A DNA stretch of 64,000 nucleotides from Rhodoferax sp. (GTDB lineage Bacteria > Pseudomonadota > Gammaproteobacteria > Burkholderiales > Burkholderiaceae_C). The notes under the pieces are model-generated. The model searched no databases. It was not told where the DNA came from and was given only the letters and a program-made list of their open reading frames with translations. Position numbers and translations under genes: made by a program. Where the stretch lies: NCBI GenBank assembly GCA_031291295.1, contig JARLJI010000058.1, forward strand, positions 108,123 to 172,122, given 5' to 3'. Every line of letters begins with the position of its first letter. Within the stretch, counting starts at the first letter, position 1. Below, piece after piece: positions 34,079-45,387 of the stretch.

Positions 34079-34848
34079 TATTCCTTCCAATGCGTCGCGA
34101 CCCAGCCGGCCGGGCGCATGGCGCTAAAGCGCCGGTTGCGCCGGCCCGCCAGTGCGTCGGGCGGATTGCATTCGCCGTGGAAAATCACGATGCGCGCGTC
34201 CACGGGCACGGCCGGCTCGGTCCAGTAGTTGGCCGGCCAGCGCGGGATGCTGTGGTACTTGAAGCTGGGGCACCAGGCCGCCGGCCAGTAGCGCAGCTTG
34301 CCCTGGCGGTGCAGGAAATCGGACAGGTAGGCCTGCTCGTTGCGAAAGCGCGACTGCACCTCGTCCGGATGGGCTTTGAAGTAGGCCAGCACGTCGGGGT
34401 GCGCGCCCAACTCGAAACGGTACACCGAGGAGTTGCCGGTGATGCGCCGCGTCTGCCAGGGGCGGCGGTAGTCGCGGATGATCAGGAACTCGCCCGGCTC
34501 CTTGAAAAAGGCGTCGAGACTGCCCACGATCACCACGTCGACGTCGAGAAACAGCGCGGTGCCGGTGAGCCCGTACAGGTCGGCCGAGAAGGTGGTCAGC
34601 TTCTTCCAGGCCCGGTCCGGGGTGCCGGCCGGCACGTTGAGCTCCAGCGCCGGAATCGGGAAGCAGTCCACCTCGGCCCGGATGCCCCGACGGTCGTCGG
34701 TCAGGCAGACAAAGCGAAACGCGCCGCCGAGGTGCCGGCGCACCATGGCGTACAGGCGATTCACATATTCGGGGCCGTATTTGGTGCCCCATTTCATGCA
34801 GATGACGTTGCGCTCGGGCGGCGCAACGGGCAGTGCCGCGGTCGTCAT
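34078..34848 (-). CDS. Glycosyltransferase-like protein (GT8-like/nucleotide-diphospho-sugar transferase fold; specificity unknown)
   Basis: ALFLDVDVVIVGSLDAFF DxD-type motif. Confidence 0.6.
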   Translation of the reverse strand: MTTAALPVAPPERNVICMKWGTKYGPEYVNRLYAMVRRHLGGAFRFVCLTDDRRGIRAEVDCFPIPALELNVPAGTPDRAWKKLTTFSADLYGLTGTALFLDVDVVIVGSLDAFFKEPGEFLIIRDYRRPWQTRRITGNSSVYRFELGAHPDVLAYFKAHPDEVQSRFRNEQAYLSDFLHRQGKLRYWPAAWCPSFKYHSIPRWPANYWTEPAVPVDARIVIFHGECNPPDALAGRRNRRFSAMRPAGWVATHWKE

Positions 34849-34852
34849 GGCC

Positions 34853-35329
34853 TCAGGTCTGGCTGCGTTTCTTGACCGAGGTCTGCGGCTTGGGTTTGGC
34901 CCGCTTGACCTTGCCGCCGGGCGTCAGGCGCTGGTTGCCCAGCACGCGCAGGGTCTTGACCTCGGGGCGCTGGCCGCCGCGCTTGCTGTACTTGAGCACC
35001 TTGAAATCGCGCGGGCCGGCCATGCGGTCCTCGTCGATCACCTTTTCCTTTTCGGGCTGCGGCCGCCACAGGATCAGCAGCTTGCCGATATGCTGGATGG
35101 GGGCGGCGCCCAGCTCATCGACCAGCGTCTGGTACATCAGTTCGCGGGCGGCGCGGTCGTCCGAGAAAACGCGTATCTTGATCAGCCCGTGCGCATTCAA
35201 GGCGGCGTCGGCTTCCTTTTTGACGGCGTTTGTGAGGCCGTCGCCGCCGACCATTACCACGGGGTCGAGGTGGTGGGCAGCGGCACGATGAACCTTGCGC
35301 TGGGCGGGGGTAAGTTGAATTTGGGGCAT
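34853..35329 (-). CDS. yhbY: YhbY/CRM-domain RNA-binding protein
   Basis: [49 protein letters not shown]. Confidence 0.9.
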   Translation of the reverse strand: MPQIQLTPAQRKVHRAAAHHLDPVVMVGGDGLTNAVKKEADAALNAHGLIKIRVFSDDRAARELMYQTLVDELGAAPIQHIGKLLILWRPQPEKEKVIDEDRMAGPRDFKVLKYSKRGGQRPEVKTLRVLGNQRLTPGGKVKRAKPKPQTSVKKRSQT

Positions 35330-35366
35330 ACCCGTATTATCAAGGCAGTATGAAAGTGAAACGAAA

Positions 35367-36119
35367 TTGAAATCCAAAAGTAAGAAAGTCAACAGGGCGT
35401 GGCTGAATGACCACGTCAACGACCCTTACGTCAAGCTGGCCACCCGCGAGGGTTACCGGGCGCGCGCGGCCTACAAACTCAAGGAAATCGACGAAACGCT
35501 GGGCCTGATCAAACCCGGCCATCTGGTGGTCGATCTGGGGTCCACCCCCGGCGCCTGGAGCCAGTACCTGCGGCGCAAGCTGTCGCCGGGCGGCGCAGCG
35601 ATGGGCGAGCTCAACGGCACCATCATTGCGCTGGACCTCCTGCCAATGGTGCCGATCGAAGGCGTGGTGTTCCTGCCGGGTGACTTCCGCGAACCCGAAG
35701 TGCTACAAAAACTGGAGCACGAAATACAGGGCCGGCAAGCGGATGTGGTGGTTTCCGACATGGCGCCCAACCTCTCGGGCATCGAGTCGGCGGACACGGC
35801 GCGCATCGCGCACCTGGTGGAACTGGCGGTGGAATTCAGCCAGAACCACCTGAAACCCGAGGGCGCGCTGGTGGTCAAGGTGTTCCATGGCAATGGCTAC
35901 AGCGAGCTGACAAAATTGTTCAAAGAGACGTTCAAGGTCGTCAAACCCATCAAACCCAAGGCTTCGCGCGACAAATCGTCGGAGACGTTTCTGGTCGGCA
36001 TCGGGCTCAAGCAGGCCGGGCCGGGCCATGATCCAGGTCAGGAAACCATGAATAAGACCGCGCAAGTCCTTGTTACGTCTGTGGCTGCTGGGGCCAAAAA
36101 GCGTAGCAGCGCGCCTTGA
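35367..36119 (+). CDS. rlmE: 23S rRNA (uridine-2'-O)-methyltransferase RlmE (TTG start)
   Basis: [40 protein letters not shown]. Confidence 0.95.
   Translation: MKSKSKKVNRAWLNDHVNDPYVKLATREGYRARAAYKLKEIDETLGLIKPGHLVVDLGSTPGAWSQYLRRKLSPGGAAMGELNGTIIALDLLPMVPIEGVVFLPGDFREPEVLQKLEHEIQGRQADVVVSDMAPNLSGIESADTARIAHLVELAVEFSQNHLKPEGALVVKVFHGNGYSELTKLFKETFKVVKPIKPKASRDKSSETFLVGIGLKQAGPGHDPGQETMNKTAQVLVTSVAAGAKKRSSAP
35702..35718. repeat. Family A half-element (GCTACAAAAACTGGAGC), in rlmE
   Basis: 17-mer match only; no GGGCT arm. Confidence 0.3.
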
Positions 36120-36206
36120 AACGCCTAAAATGGGTCGCAAGTACGTGACACCCGGAAGAAAAGTGTTCCGGCACCTTTTGCTGTCCTATTGCTATCGGAG
36201 CCTCGC

Positions 36207-38126
<1,920 letters not shown>

Positions 38127-38145
38127 AGGATCAAAGAATGGGATC

Positions 38146-38169
38146 AACGGGGCTTTGCGCCCCGTTTTT
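38146..38169 (+). terminator. ftsH terminator AACGGGGC-TTTGC-GCCCCGTT-TTTG
   Basis: 8-bp perfect stem and T-tract. Confidence 0.88.
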
Positions 38170-38182
38170 GTTGTGACTCGAC

Positions 38183-39043
38183 ATGTTCTGGCAAACCAAC
38201 CGCTTTTTCCTGGACCTGACGCAGCCGCGCGTGATGGGCATCGTCAACGTCACGCCCGACTCGTTTTCCGACGGCGGCCAGCATGCCTCGACCGCCAGCG
38301 CGCTCAAGCATTGCGAACAGCTGCTCAAGGACGGGGCGCACATCCTGGACATCGGTGGCGAGTCCACGCGTCCCGGCGCGCTGCCGCTGCCGCTGGACGA
38401 GGAGTTGGCGCGCGTGCTGCCGCTGCTCAGGGAGGCGGTCAAGCTGGGCGTGCCACTGTCCATCGATACCTACAAGCCGCAGCTCATGCAGGCCGCGCTG
38501 GATCTGGGCGCCGACATCATCAACGACATCTGGGCGCTGCGCCAGAGCGGCGCCGCGCAGGTCGTGGCCGGACACCCCACCTGCGGCGTGTGCCTGATGC
38601 ACATGCACCGCGAGCCGCAGACCATGCAGGCCGCGCCCATGGCGGGCGACGTGGTGCCGCAGGTGCTATCGTTTCTGGAGCGAACTGCCAAGGACCTGCA
38701 AGGGCTTGGCGTCGATAAGGCGCGTATTGTGCTGGACCCTGGCATCGGTTTCGGCAAAACCGTGGCGCAAAACTTCGCGCTGCTGGCGCGCCAGCGGGAA
38801 CTGCTGGCCGCGGGCTATCCGATCCTCGCGGGCTGGTCGCGCAAGTCGTCGCTGGCGGCGGTGGCGGCCGTTGACGGCTTGGAGCCGCCCGCGAGCGAGC
38901 GCATGGTGCCCAGCGTGGCCGCGGCGCTGCTGGCCGTGGAGCGCGGCGCGGCGATTGTGCGGGTCCATGATGTGCGCGAAACCGTGGCCGCACTGAAAAT
39001 CTTGCGCGCTATGAATCCGGTAGCGGACAATGCTGATCAATAA
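38183..39043 (+). CDS. folP: Dihydropteroate synthase
   Basis: [28 protein letters not shown]. Confidence 0.96.
   Translation: MFWQTNRFFLDLTQPRVMGIVNVTPDSFSDGGQHASTASALKHCEQLLKDGAHILDIGGESTRPGALPLPLDEELARVLPLLREAVKLGVPLSIDTYKPQLMQAALDLGADIINDIWALRQSGAAQVVAGHPTCGVCLMHMHREPQTMQAAPMAGDVVPQVLSFLERTAKDLQGLGVDKARIVLDPGIGFGKTVAQNFALLARQRELLAAGYPILAGWSRKSSLAAVAAVDGLEPPASERMVPSVAAALLAVERGAAIVRVHDVRETVAALKILRAMNPVADNADQ
38665..38706 (-). repeat. Family A dispersed element (GCTATCGTTTCTGGAGC-N20-GGGCT), inside folP
   Basis: Same geometry; TAG replaced by GAG. Confidence 0.65.
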
Positions 39044-39049
39044 AGGGGA
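39008..39049 (-). repeat. Degenerate family A element (GCTATGAATCCGGTAGC-N20-GGGGA) spanning the folP stop codon
   Basis: Geometry match, arm degenerate. Confidence 0.4.
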
Positions 39050-39059
39050 GAACGCAAAA

Positions 39060-40394
39060 ATGACACGCAAATACTTCGGTACCGATGGCATCCGCGGCAC
39101 CGTGGGCCAGCCGCCCATCACGCCCGACTTCGTGCTGCGTCTGGCGCACGCCGTGGGCCAGGTGCTCAAAAAATCCGAGGCGCGTCCCACGGTGCTGATC
39201 GGCAAGGACACCCGCATTTCCGGCTACATGCTGGAGAGCGCGCTTGAATCGGGCTTCAACTCTGCCGGTGTCGATGTGGTGCTGCTCGGCCCCCTGCCGA
39301 CCCCGGGCGTGGCCTACCTCACGCGGGCGCAGCGCGCGAGTCTGGGCGTGGTCATCAGCGCCAGCCACAATCCGTTTGCCGACAACGGCATCAAGTTCTT
39401 CAGCGCACAGGGCAGCAAGCTGCCCGACGCCTGGGAGCAGGCCGTGGAAATGGCGCTGGGCGAGGCGCCGGTCTGGGCCGACTCCGCCTCGCTCGGCAAG
39501 ACGCGCCGGCTTGACGACGCGGCCGGCCGCTACATCGAGTTCTGCAAGAGCACGTTCGCGCACGACCTTACGCTCAAGGGCCTGAAGATCGTGGTCGATG
39601 CGGCCCACGGCGCGGCCTACCATATTGCGCCCAAGGTGTTCCACGAACTGGGCGCCGAGGTCATCGCCATCGGCTGCGCGCCCGACGGCCTGAACATCAA
39701 CCACGAGGTCGGCGCCACGCACCCGCAGGCGCTGGTGCGCGCCGTGCGGGACAACGATGCCGACTACGGCATCGCGCTCGACGGCGACGCGGATCGCCTG
39801 CAACTCGTCGATGCCACGGGACGCCTGTATAACGGCGACGAGCTGCTGTATTTGATCGTGGCCGACCGTCTGGCGCGCGGCGACCGCATCCCCGGCGTGG
39901 TCGGCACCCTGATGACCAACATGGCCGTGGAAGTGGCGCTCAAGGCGCAGGGCCTGCAGTTCGTGCGCGCCAGGGTCGGCGACCGCTACGTGCTCGAAGA
40001 ACTGGAGAAAAACCGCTGGCTGCTCGGCGGCGAAGGCTCGGGCCACCTGCTGGCGCTGGACAAGCACACCACCGGCGACGGCCTGGTCTCGGCCCTGCAG
40101 GTGCTGCAGGCCTGCGTGCGCAGCGGCCGCACCATGGCCCAGATGCTGGCCGAGGTGACCCTGTTCCCGCAGACCCTGATCAACGTGCGGCTGCAGGCCG
40201 GCCAGGACTGGAAAACCAACGCGCGGCTCGCGGCAGAAACCAGGGCCGTGGAAGCCGAACTCGACAACACCGGCCGCGTGCTGATCCGCGCGAGTGGCAC
40301 CGAGCCGCTGTTGCGCGTGATGGTGGAGGCGCGCGATGCAGGGCAGGCCAAGGCGTGTGCGGAGCGGCTGGTGGAGGCGGTGAGGGCGGGATAG
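39060..40394 (+). CDS. glmM: Phosphoglucosamine mutase
   Basis: [41 protein letters not shown]. Confidence 0.97.
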   Translation: MTRKYFGTDGIRGTVGQPPITPDFVLRLAHAVGQVLKKSEARPTVLIGKDTRISGYMLESALESGFNSAGVDVVLLGPLPTPGVAYLTRAQRASLGVVISASHNPFADNGIKFFSAQGSKLPDAWEQAVEMALGEAPVWADSASLGKTRRLDDAAGRYIEFCKSTFAHDLTLKGLKIVVDAAHGAAYHIAPKVFHELGAEVIAIGCAPDGLNINHEVGATHPQALVRAVRDNDADYGIALDGDADRLQLVDATGRLYNGDELLYLIVADRLARGDRIPGVVGTLMTNMAVEVALKAQGLQFVRARVGDRYVLEELEKNRWLLGGEGSGHLLALDKHTTGDGLVSALQVLQACVRSGRTMAQMLAEVTLFPQTLINVRLQAGQDWKTNARLAAETRAVEAELDNTGRVLIRASGTEPLLRVMVEARDAGQAKACAERLVEAVRAG

Positions 40395-40523
40395 TTGTTA
40401 GGAATTTACGACTATGGCCAATGAAGCCTTCAATCTGACCACGCGCCTGTTTGTCGGCCTTGTAGCGCCTTGCATAGATTCAGGGCTGGAAGCTTATTCC
40501 ATGACTAACGCCAGCGTCGGGCC

Positions 40524-41018
40524 GTGAACATTCTCCCAGCCAACTATGCCAACCCGATCCACGCCCGCGCGCTGGTGACGCTGCTCGACGCCTATGCCCG
40601 CGATCCCGCCGGTGGCGGCGAGCCGCTGAGCGACTTCACCAAGGCGAACTTCGTGCGTGAGTTGGCAGCGCGGCCGCAGGCCTTCAGCGTGCTGGCGTTC
40701 GATGGCGCTGATGTCGAAAGTGCCGTGCCGGTCGGGCTGGTGAATTGCATCGAGGGTTTTTCCACCTTTGCCTGCCGGCCACTGGTCAACGTGCACGACG
40801 TGGTGGTGGCGGCCAGCCACCGGGGGCGGGGCATCGCAGCGCTGATGCTGGCCGAGGTGGAGCGCATCGCGCGCGGGCGCGGCGCCTGCAAGCTCACGCT
40901 GGAGGTGCTGTCCGGCAACGCCGGCGCGCGCAGGCTGTACGAGCGCGTGGGCTTTGCCGGCTATCAACTGGACCCGGCCATGGGGCAGGCGCAGTTTTTG
41001 CAAAAATGGCTGGCGTGA
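40524..41018 (+). CDS. GNAT-family N-acetyltransferase
   Basis: HDVVVAASHRGRGIAALMLAEVERIARGRGACKLTLEVLSGNAGARRLYERVGF. Confidence 0.88.
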   Translation: MNILPANYANPIHARALVTLLDAYARDPAGGGEPLSDFTKANFVRELAARPQAFSVLAFDGADVESAVPVGLVNCIEGFSTFACRPLVNVHDVVVAASHRGRGIAALMLAEVERIARGRGACKLTLEVLSGNAGARRLYERVGFAGYQLDPAMGQAQFLQKWLA

Positions 41019-41574
41019 CTTCGCGCTCAAGCCAGCAGCAACGCGAAACACGCGATGGGGGCAGCAGGGCCGCCGTGGCTCTGGCGCTTGGGATCGCCTT
41101 CTTGACGGGTGCGAGCCTGTCATGCCGTCGCTGCAGGTGGCCTCGGGCGGGTTCTGGGGCGGCAGCGCGGGGCTGGAGACCGGCGACACCTGGTTTGCCG
41201 GGGCCGGGCTGGGCCGCACCAATCTGCGCGACTATGCGAATCTCAACTTCGATCCGAACGATGCCTGGATGCTGTGGGGCGGCTATCGCTGGAGCCAGAG
41301 CCGGTCGCTGTCGCTGCAGGTGGTGCGCGACAACCGGCAGAACCCGAGCCAGCAGAATGTGCACCTGCTGTACCGCACACCGGTGGCGGACCAGCGCCTG
41401 CTGACGTTCGACCTGCTGGCCAAAACCGGGCTGGTCGATGGCGCCCCCATTCACCGCCTGGGCCTGTCGGTCACCTACGACTGGCACCAGTACTTTGTGC
41501 GGTTGGCCTACGATCCCGACGTGAACTTCACGCCGCAGGACATGTGGCGGCTGTCGGTGGGCTCGCGGTTTTAG
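41006..41574 (+). pseudogene. Outer-membrane beta-barrel-like protein with apparent 1-nt frameshift between signal peptide and mature part
   Basis: Frame of 41006: MAGVTSRS..RAAVALALGIAFLTGASLS; frame of 41122: MPSLQVASGGFWGGSAGLETGDTW...LSVGSRF (C-terminal aromatic barrel signature). Confidence 0.55.
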
Positions 41575-41597
41575 CCTGGGTTAAAGCGGCTTTCAGT

Positions 41598-41637
41598 TTG
41601 TCACGTAAATGCCATTGAACTGACACAAGCGCGTCAC
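41598..41637 (+). promoter_or_regulatory. Tandem PHO-box: heptamers TTGTCAC/ATGCCAT/CTGACAC/GCGTCAC at exact 11-bp period upstream of phoX
   Basis: Heptamers start at 41598, 41609, 41620, 41631. Confidence 0.6.
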
Positions 41638-41682
41638 TGTCAGCGTTCAAGCTTCCCGGATCGACTAGCCGTGGAGTTGGAA

Positions 41683-43599
41683 ATGAGCAAGGGTTTTGGC
41701 AAGTGCTTTGAGCCGGATGACGGCGTGAATGACGCGCCCAACCCCTCCATTCATGAGGTGGACAGCGGCCGGCGCCATGTTTTTAAATGCACCACGGCCG
41801 CCGTGGCATTGCTGTTGGGCTCGCACACCTGGGGCGCGAGCGCGGGCACAGGCAAGCCGCTCGGCTTTACCGGCGTGCCGGTGTCGGTGGCAGACACCTT
41901 GACCGTGCCGGTTGAATACGAGGCGCAGGTGTTGTGCCGATGGGGCGATGCCATCGGGTCGGCGGCGGGATCGCCCGCCTTTGAACTGGACGGCTCCAAC
42001 ACTTGGCAGGAGCAGTCGCTGCAGGCGGGCATGCACCACGACGGCATGGAGTTTTTCCCGCTGGACCAGGACCCGCGGCACGGCCTGCTGGCCATCAACC
42101 ACGAATACACCGACGACGGCCTGCTGCACGTCGATGGCATGAAAACCTGGAGCGCCGACAAAGTGCGCAAGTCGCAGGCGGCGCACGGCGTGAGCGTGGT
42201 CGAAGTGGTGGAGCGCGCAGGCGTCTGGCAGGTGATGCCCCATTCGATGTACGCCCGGCGCATCACGGCCAGCACGCCCATGCGGCTCAGCGGCCCGGCG
42301 GCCGGCCACGATCTGCTTAAAACGGCTGCCGACCCGTCGGGCACACGCTCGCTCGGCACGCTCAACAATTGCGCGGCGGGCCAGACCCCGTGGGGCACCT
42401 ACCTGAGCTGCGAAGAGAACTGGAACGGCTATTTCTCCTCGCGGCAAAACCCCAGCGCCGACGAGCTGCGCTACGGGCTGGGCCCCAACGGCTGGGGCTA
42501 CCGCTGGCACGAGCATGACGAGCGCTTCGACGCCGCCAAGCATCCCCATGAGCCGCACCGTTTCGGCTGGGTAGTGGAGATCGACCCGATGGACCCGACC
42601 CAGACGCCCGTCAAGCACACCGCGCTGGGCCGCTTCAAGCACGAGGGCGCTACCACGACCCTCAGCAAGGACGGCCGCGCGGTGGTCTACATGGGGGACG
42701 ACGAACGCTTTGAATATATCTACAAGTTTGTCAGCCGCGACCGGGTGGCGCCGGGCGGCTACCAGGCCAACCGCCACGTGCTGGACCACGGCACGCTGTA
42801 CGTGGCGCGCTTCGATGCGCAGGGCCATGGCCGCTGGCTGCCGCTGCTGCATGGGCAAAACGGCTTGAGTGCCGAGCGGGGTTTTGCCAGCCAGGCCGAG
42901 GTGCTGATCCGCTGCCGCCAGGCCGCCGACGTGGCGGGCGCCACCAAGATGGACAGGCCCGAGTGGATCGCGGTGCACCCGCAAACCGGCGAGGTGTTTG
43001 TGACGCTCACCAACAATGACCAGCGCGGCCAGCCGGGACGCGGCGCGGATGACGCCAACCCGCGTGGCGACAACATCATGGGCCACATCATCCGCTGGCG
43101 CGAGGGCACGACGCAGCACGGCGACGCGGGCGCCGGCGAGTTTCGCTGGATGCACTTCGCGCTGGCGGGTGATCCGAATGCCGACAAGGTCGGGTACCGC
43201 GGCACGATCCTGGGTGACATGTATGGCTGTCCGGACGGTCTCAAGGTCGATGCCGGGGGCCTGCTCTGGATCCAGACCGATGTTTCCACTTCGGCGATGC
43301 ACCAGGGGGCCTACCGGGGCCTGGGCAACAACATGATGCTGTGCGCCGACCCGTCCACGGGCGAGACCAAGCGGTTTCTGACCGGCCCATCGGGCTGCGA
43401 GATCACCGGCATCACTTTCACGCCGGATCGCCGTGCCGTATTCATCAACATCCAGCACCCCGGTGAGACGGCCAGCGAACGCAGCGACCCCGACCGACCG
43501 CAAGCGGTGAGCCGCTGGCCGGATGGGCCTGCGGGGGGACGCCCACGCTCTGCCACCGTGGCCATCCGCCGCAAGGATGGCGGCATTGTCGGCACCTGA
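41683..43599 (+). CDS. phoX: PhoX-family (DUF839) alkaline phosphatase with Tat-type signal (GRRHVFK)
   Basis: LGTLNNCAAGQTPWGTYLSCEENWNGYF; DPSTGETKRFLTGPSGCEITGITFTPD. Confidence 0.92.
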   Translation: MSKGFGKCFEPDDGVNDAPNPSIHEVDSGRRHVFKCTTAAVALLLGSHTWGASAGTGKPLGFTGVPVSVADTLTVPVEYEAQVLCRWGDAIGSAAGSPAFELDGSNTWQEQSLQAGMHHDGMEFFPLDQDPRHGLLAINHEYTDDGLLHVDGMKTWSADKVRKSQAAHGVSVVEVVERAGVWQVMPHSMYARRITASTPMRLSGPAAGHDLLKTAADPSGTRSLGTLNNCAAGQTPWGTYLSCEENWNGYFSSRQNPSADELRYGLGPNGWGYRWHEHDERFDAAKHPHEPHRFGWVVEIDPMDPTQTPVKHTALGRFKHEGATTTLSKDGRAVVYMGDDERFEYIYKFVSRDRVAPGGYQANRHVLDHGTLYVARFDAQGHGRWLPLLHGQNGLSAERGFASQAEVLIRCRQAADVAGATKMDRPEWIAVHPQTGEVFVTLTNNDQRGQPGRGADDANPRGDNIMGHIIRWREGTTQHGDAGAGEFRWMHFALAGDPNADKVGYRGTILGDMYGCPDGLKVDAGGLLWIQTDVSTSAMHQGAYRGLGNNMMLCADPSTGETKRFLTGPSGCEITGITFTPDRRAVFINIQHPGETASERSDPDRPQAVSRWPDGPAGGRPRSATVAIRRKDGGIVGT

Positions 43600-43609
43600 T
43601 GCATTTCCC

Positions 43610-43635
43610 AAGCCCCGCCCTCCGGGGCTTTTTTA
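43610..43635 (+). terminator. phoX terminator AAGCCCCG-CCCTC-CGGGGCTT-TTTT
   Basis: 8-bp stem and T6. Confidence 0.88.
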
Positions 43636-43675
43636 CAACTGAATGAAGCATTGAAAACTGTTGAAGGAGTGAAAA

Positions 43676-44524
43676 ATGAAAGAACTACCGACCCCGACCT
43701 TTGCACTGTCTCCGATCTCCTTGCCCAGGGGGTCACTTCATCGACGCAATCTACCGGTTGATGATGCGCAAAGCCGGGCCATCGTTGAGACGACACGCAG
43801 CGGCATCTCGGTGTCGTGGGCCCGCCATCAGGACGAAGTCCGGCAAGCGCAGCGGCTGAGGTTCAATGTCTTCGCGGGCGAAATGGGCGCGCGGCTGGAC
43901 ACGCCGCTGGCCGGGCACGACATGGACCTGTTCGACGACTACTGCGAGCACCTGCTGGTGCGCGATGAGGCCACACGGGAAGTCGTGGGCACCTACCGGG
44001 TGCTGACACCGGCCCAGGCCCAGCGCGTCGGCAGCACCTACAGCGATCTGGAATTCGACCTGACACGGCTGCGCAGTCTGCGCTCGCGCATGGTTGAGTT
44101 GGGCCGCAGCTGCGTGCATGCCGATCATCGCCACGGCGGCGTGATTCTGGCGTTGTGGGGGGCGCTGGCCGAGTTCATGGTGCGCAACCGGCTCGACACC
44201 ATGATTGGCTGCGCCAGCATTCCCATGCTGCACAACGGTGCCATCAGTGGCGACGCGGCGGCCAGCATCTGGCACCAGCTCAGGCAGACCCATCTGGCGC
44301 CGGTCGCAGACCATGTGTTGCCGCGTTTGCCGCTGCCCGTCGACGAGCTGGACGGCACGCTCGATATAGAGCCTCCTGCGCTGATCAAGGGCTATTTGCG
44401 CCTGGGTGCCAAGGTGCTCGGCGCGCCGGCCTGGGACCCCGACTTCAATACGGCCGATCTGCCCATGCTCATGCGCATTGCCGACCTGCCGCCGCGCTAC
44501 CGAAAACACTTTCTGGGGGCCTGA
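43676..44524 (+). CDS. GNAT/hemolysin-like N-acyltransferase, OlsB-like (candidate ornithine-lipid first step)
   Basis: VRQAQRLRFNVFAGEMGARLDTPLAGHDMDLFDDYCEHLLVRD; VELGRSCVHADHRHGGVILALW; GCASIPM. Confidence 0.75.
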   Translation: MKELPTPTFALSPISLPRGSLHRRNLPVDDAQSRAIVETTRSGISVSWARHQDEVRQAQRLRFNVFAGEMGARLDTPLAGHDMDLFDDYCEHLLVRDEATREVVGTYRVLTPAQAQRVGSTYSDLEFDLTRLRSLRSRMVELGRSCVHADHRHGGVILALWGALAEFMVRNRLDTMIGCASIPMLHNGAISGDAAASIWHQLRQTHLAPVADHVLPRLPLPVDELDGTLDIEPPALIKGYLRLGAKVLGAPAWDPDFNTADLPMLMRIADLPPRYRKHFLGA

Positions 44525-45387
44525 TGCGTACCACCTTCGAGGCACTGGGCGCATGGGGCCACGGCTTCGCGCCCGACGACGCGGACGACCGCGACGATGC
44601 GGTGGCCGAGCGACGCTACCGCGCGATCTTTATCTCAGACCTGCATCTGGGCACGCCGGGCTGCCAGGCTGTGGCCTTGCTGGCGTTCCTGAAAGCCCAT
44701 CCCAGCGACTACCTGTACCTGGTGGGCGACATCGTCGACGGCTGGCAGCTGCGCCGCAAGTGGTACTGGCCGCAGTCGCACAACGACGTGGTGCAAAAAC
44801 TGCTGCGCCGCGCGCGCAGGGGCTGCCGGATTATCTATGTGCCCGGCAACCACGACGAGTTCGCGCGTGGCTTCATGGGCCACCGGTTTGGCGGCATCGA
44901 GGTCATCGAGGAAGCCGTCCACACCACGACGGCCGGGCTCAAGCTGTGGGTCATTCACGGTGACTACTTCGATGGCGTGATCCAGTGCGCCAAGTGGCTG
45001 GCGTATCTCGGCGACAACCTGTATGAATTCACGCTCAAGCTGAATCGCCATCTCAACACCTTGCGCGCCCGGCTGGGCCTGCCGTACTGGTCGCTGTCGG
45101 CCTACCTCAAGCACAAGGTCAAGAAGGCGCTGAACTATGTGACCGACTTTGAAGTGGCGGTGGCCAGCGAGGCGCGGCGCCGTGGTCATCAAGGCGTTGT
45201 CTGCGGCCACATCCACCGCGCCGAGATGCGCGACATCGACGGCACGCTGTACTGCAACGACGGCGATTGGGTAGAGAGCCGCACGGCGCTGGTCGAGCAC
45301 TTCGATGGCCGCCTGGAACTGGTGCACTGGGCACCCTCGCACGAAACGCAGAATCGCGAACCCATGACAAGGGAGATGGCAACATGA
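44524..45387 (+). CDS. Calcineurin-like metallophosphoesterase, PlcP/LpxH-like (UDP-2,3-diacylglucosamine diphosphatase family)
   Basis: ISDLHLG, VGDIVDGW, WYWPQSHNDVVQKLLR, VPGNHDEF, IHGDYFD, CGHIH metal-binding motifs; TGATG overlap with upstream gene. Confidence 0.8.
   Translation: MRTTFEALGAWGHGFAPDDADDRDDAVAERRYRAIFISDLHLGTPGCQAVALLAFLKAHPSDYLYLVGDIVDGWQLRRKWYWPQSHNDVVQKLLRRARRGCRIIYVPGNHDEFARGFMGHRFGGIEVIEEAVHTTTAGLKLWVIHGDYFDGVIQCAKWLAYLGDNLYEFTLKLNRHLNTLRARLGLPYWSLSAYLKHKVKKALNYVTDFEVAVASEARRRGHQGVVCGHIHRAEMRDIDGTLYCNDGDWVESRTALVEHFDGRLELVHWAPSHETQNREPMTREMAT

Noticed and set aside
33653-34090. ORFs starting ...SPHACHCVCCAAPRGG (also within 48821-49327)
   Set aside because: Artefactual translation through family B repeats, not proteins.
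41665-43611. 648-aa antisense ORF opposite phoX
   Set aside because: Shadow ORF; PhoX reading frame has recognisable family motifs and RBS.
44360-44400. Possible family A copy in the OlsB-like gene (ATATAGAGCCTCCTGCGCTGATCAAGGGCTATTTG)
   Set aside because: Spacer is 16 nt rather than 20 and the 17-mer is absent; not distinguishable from chance.
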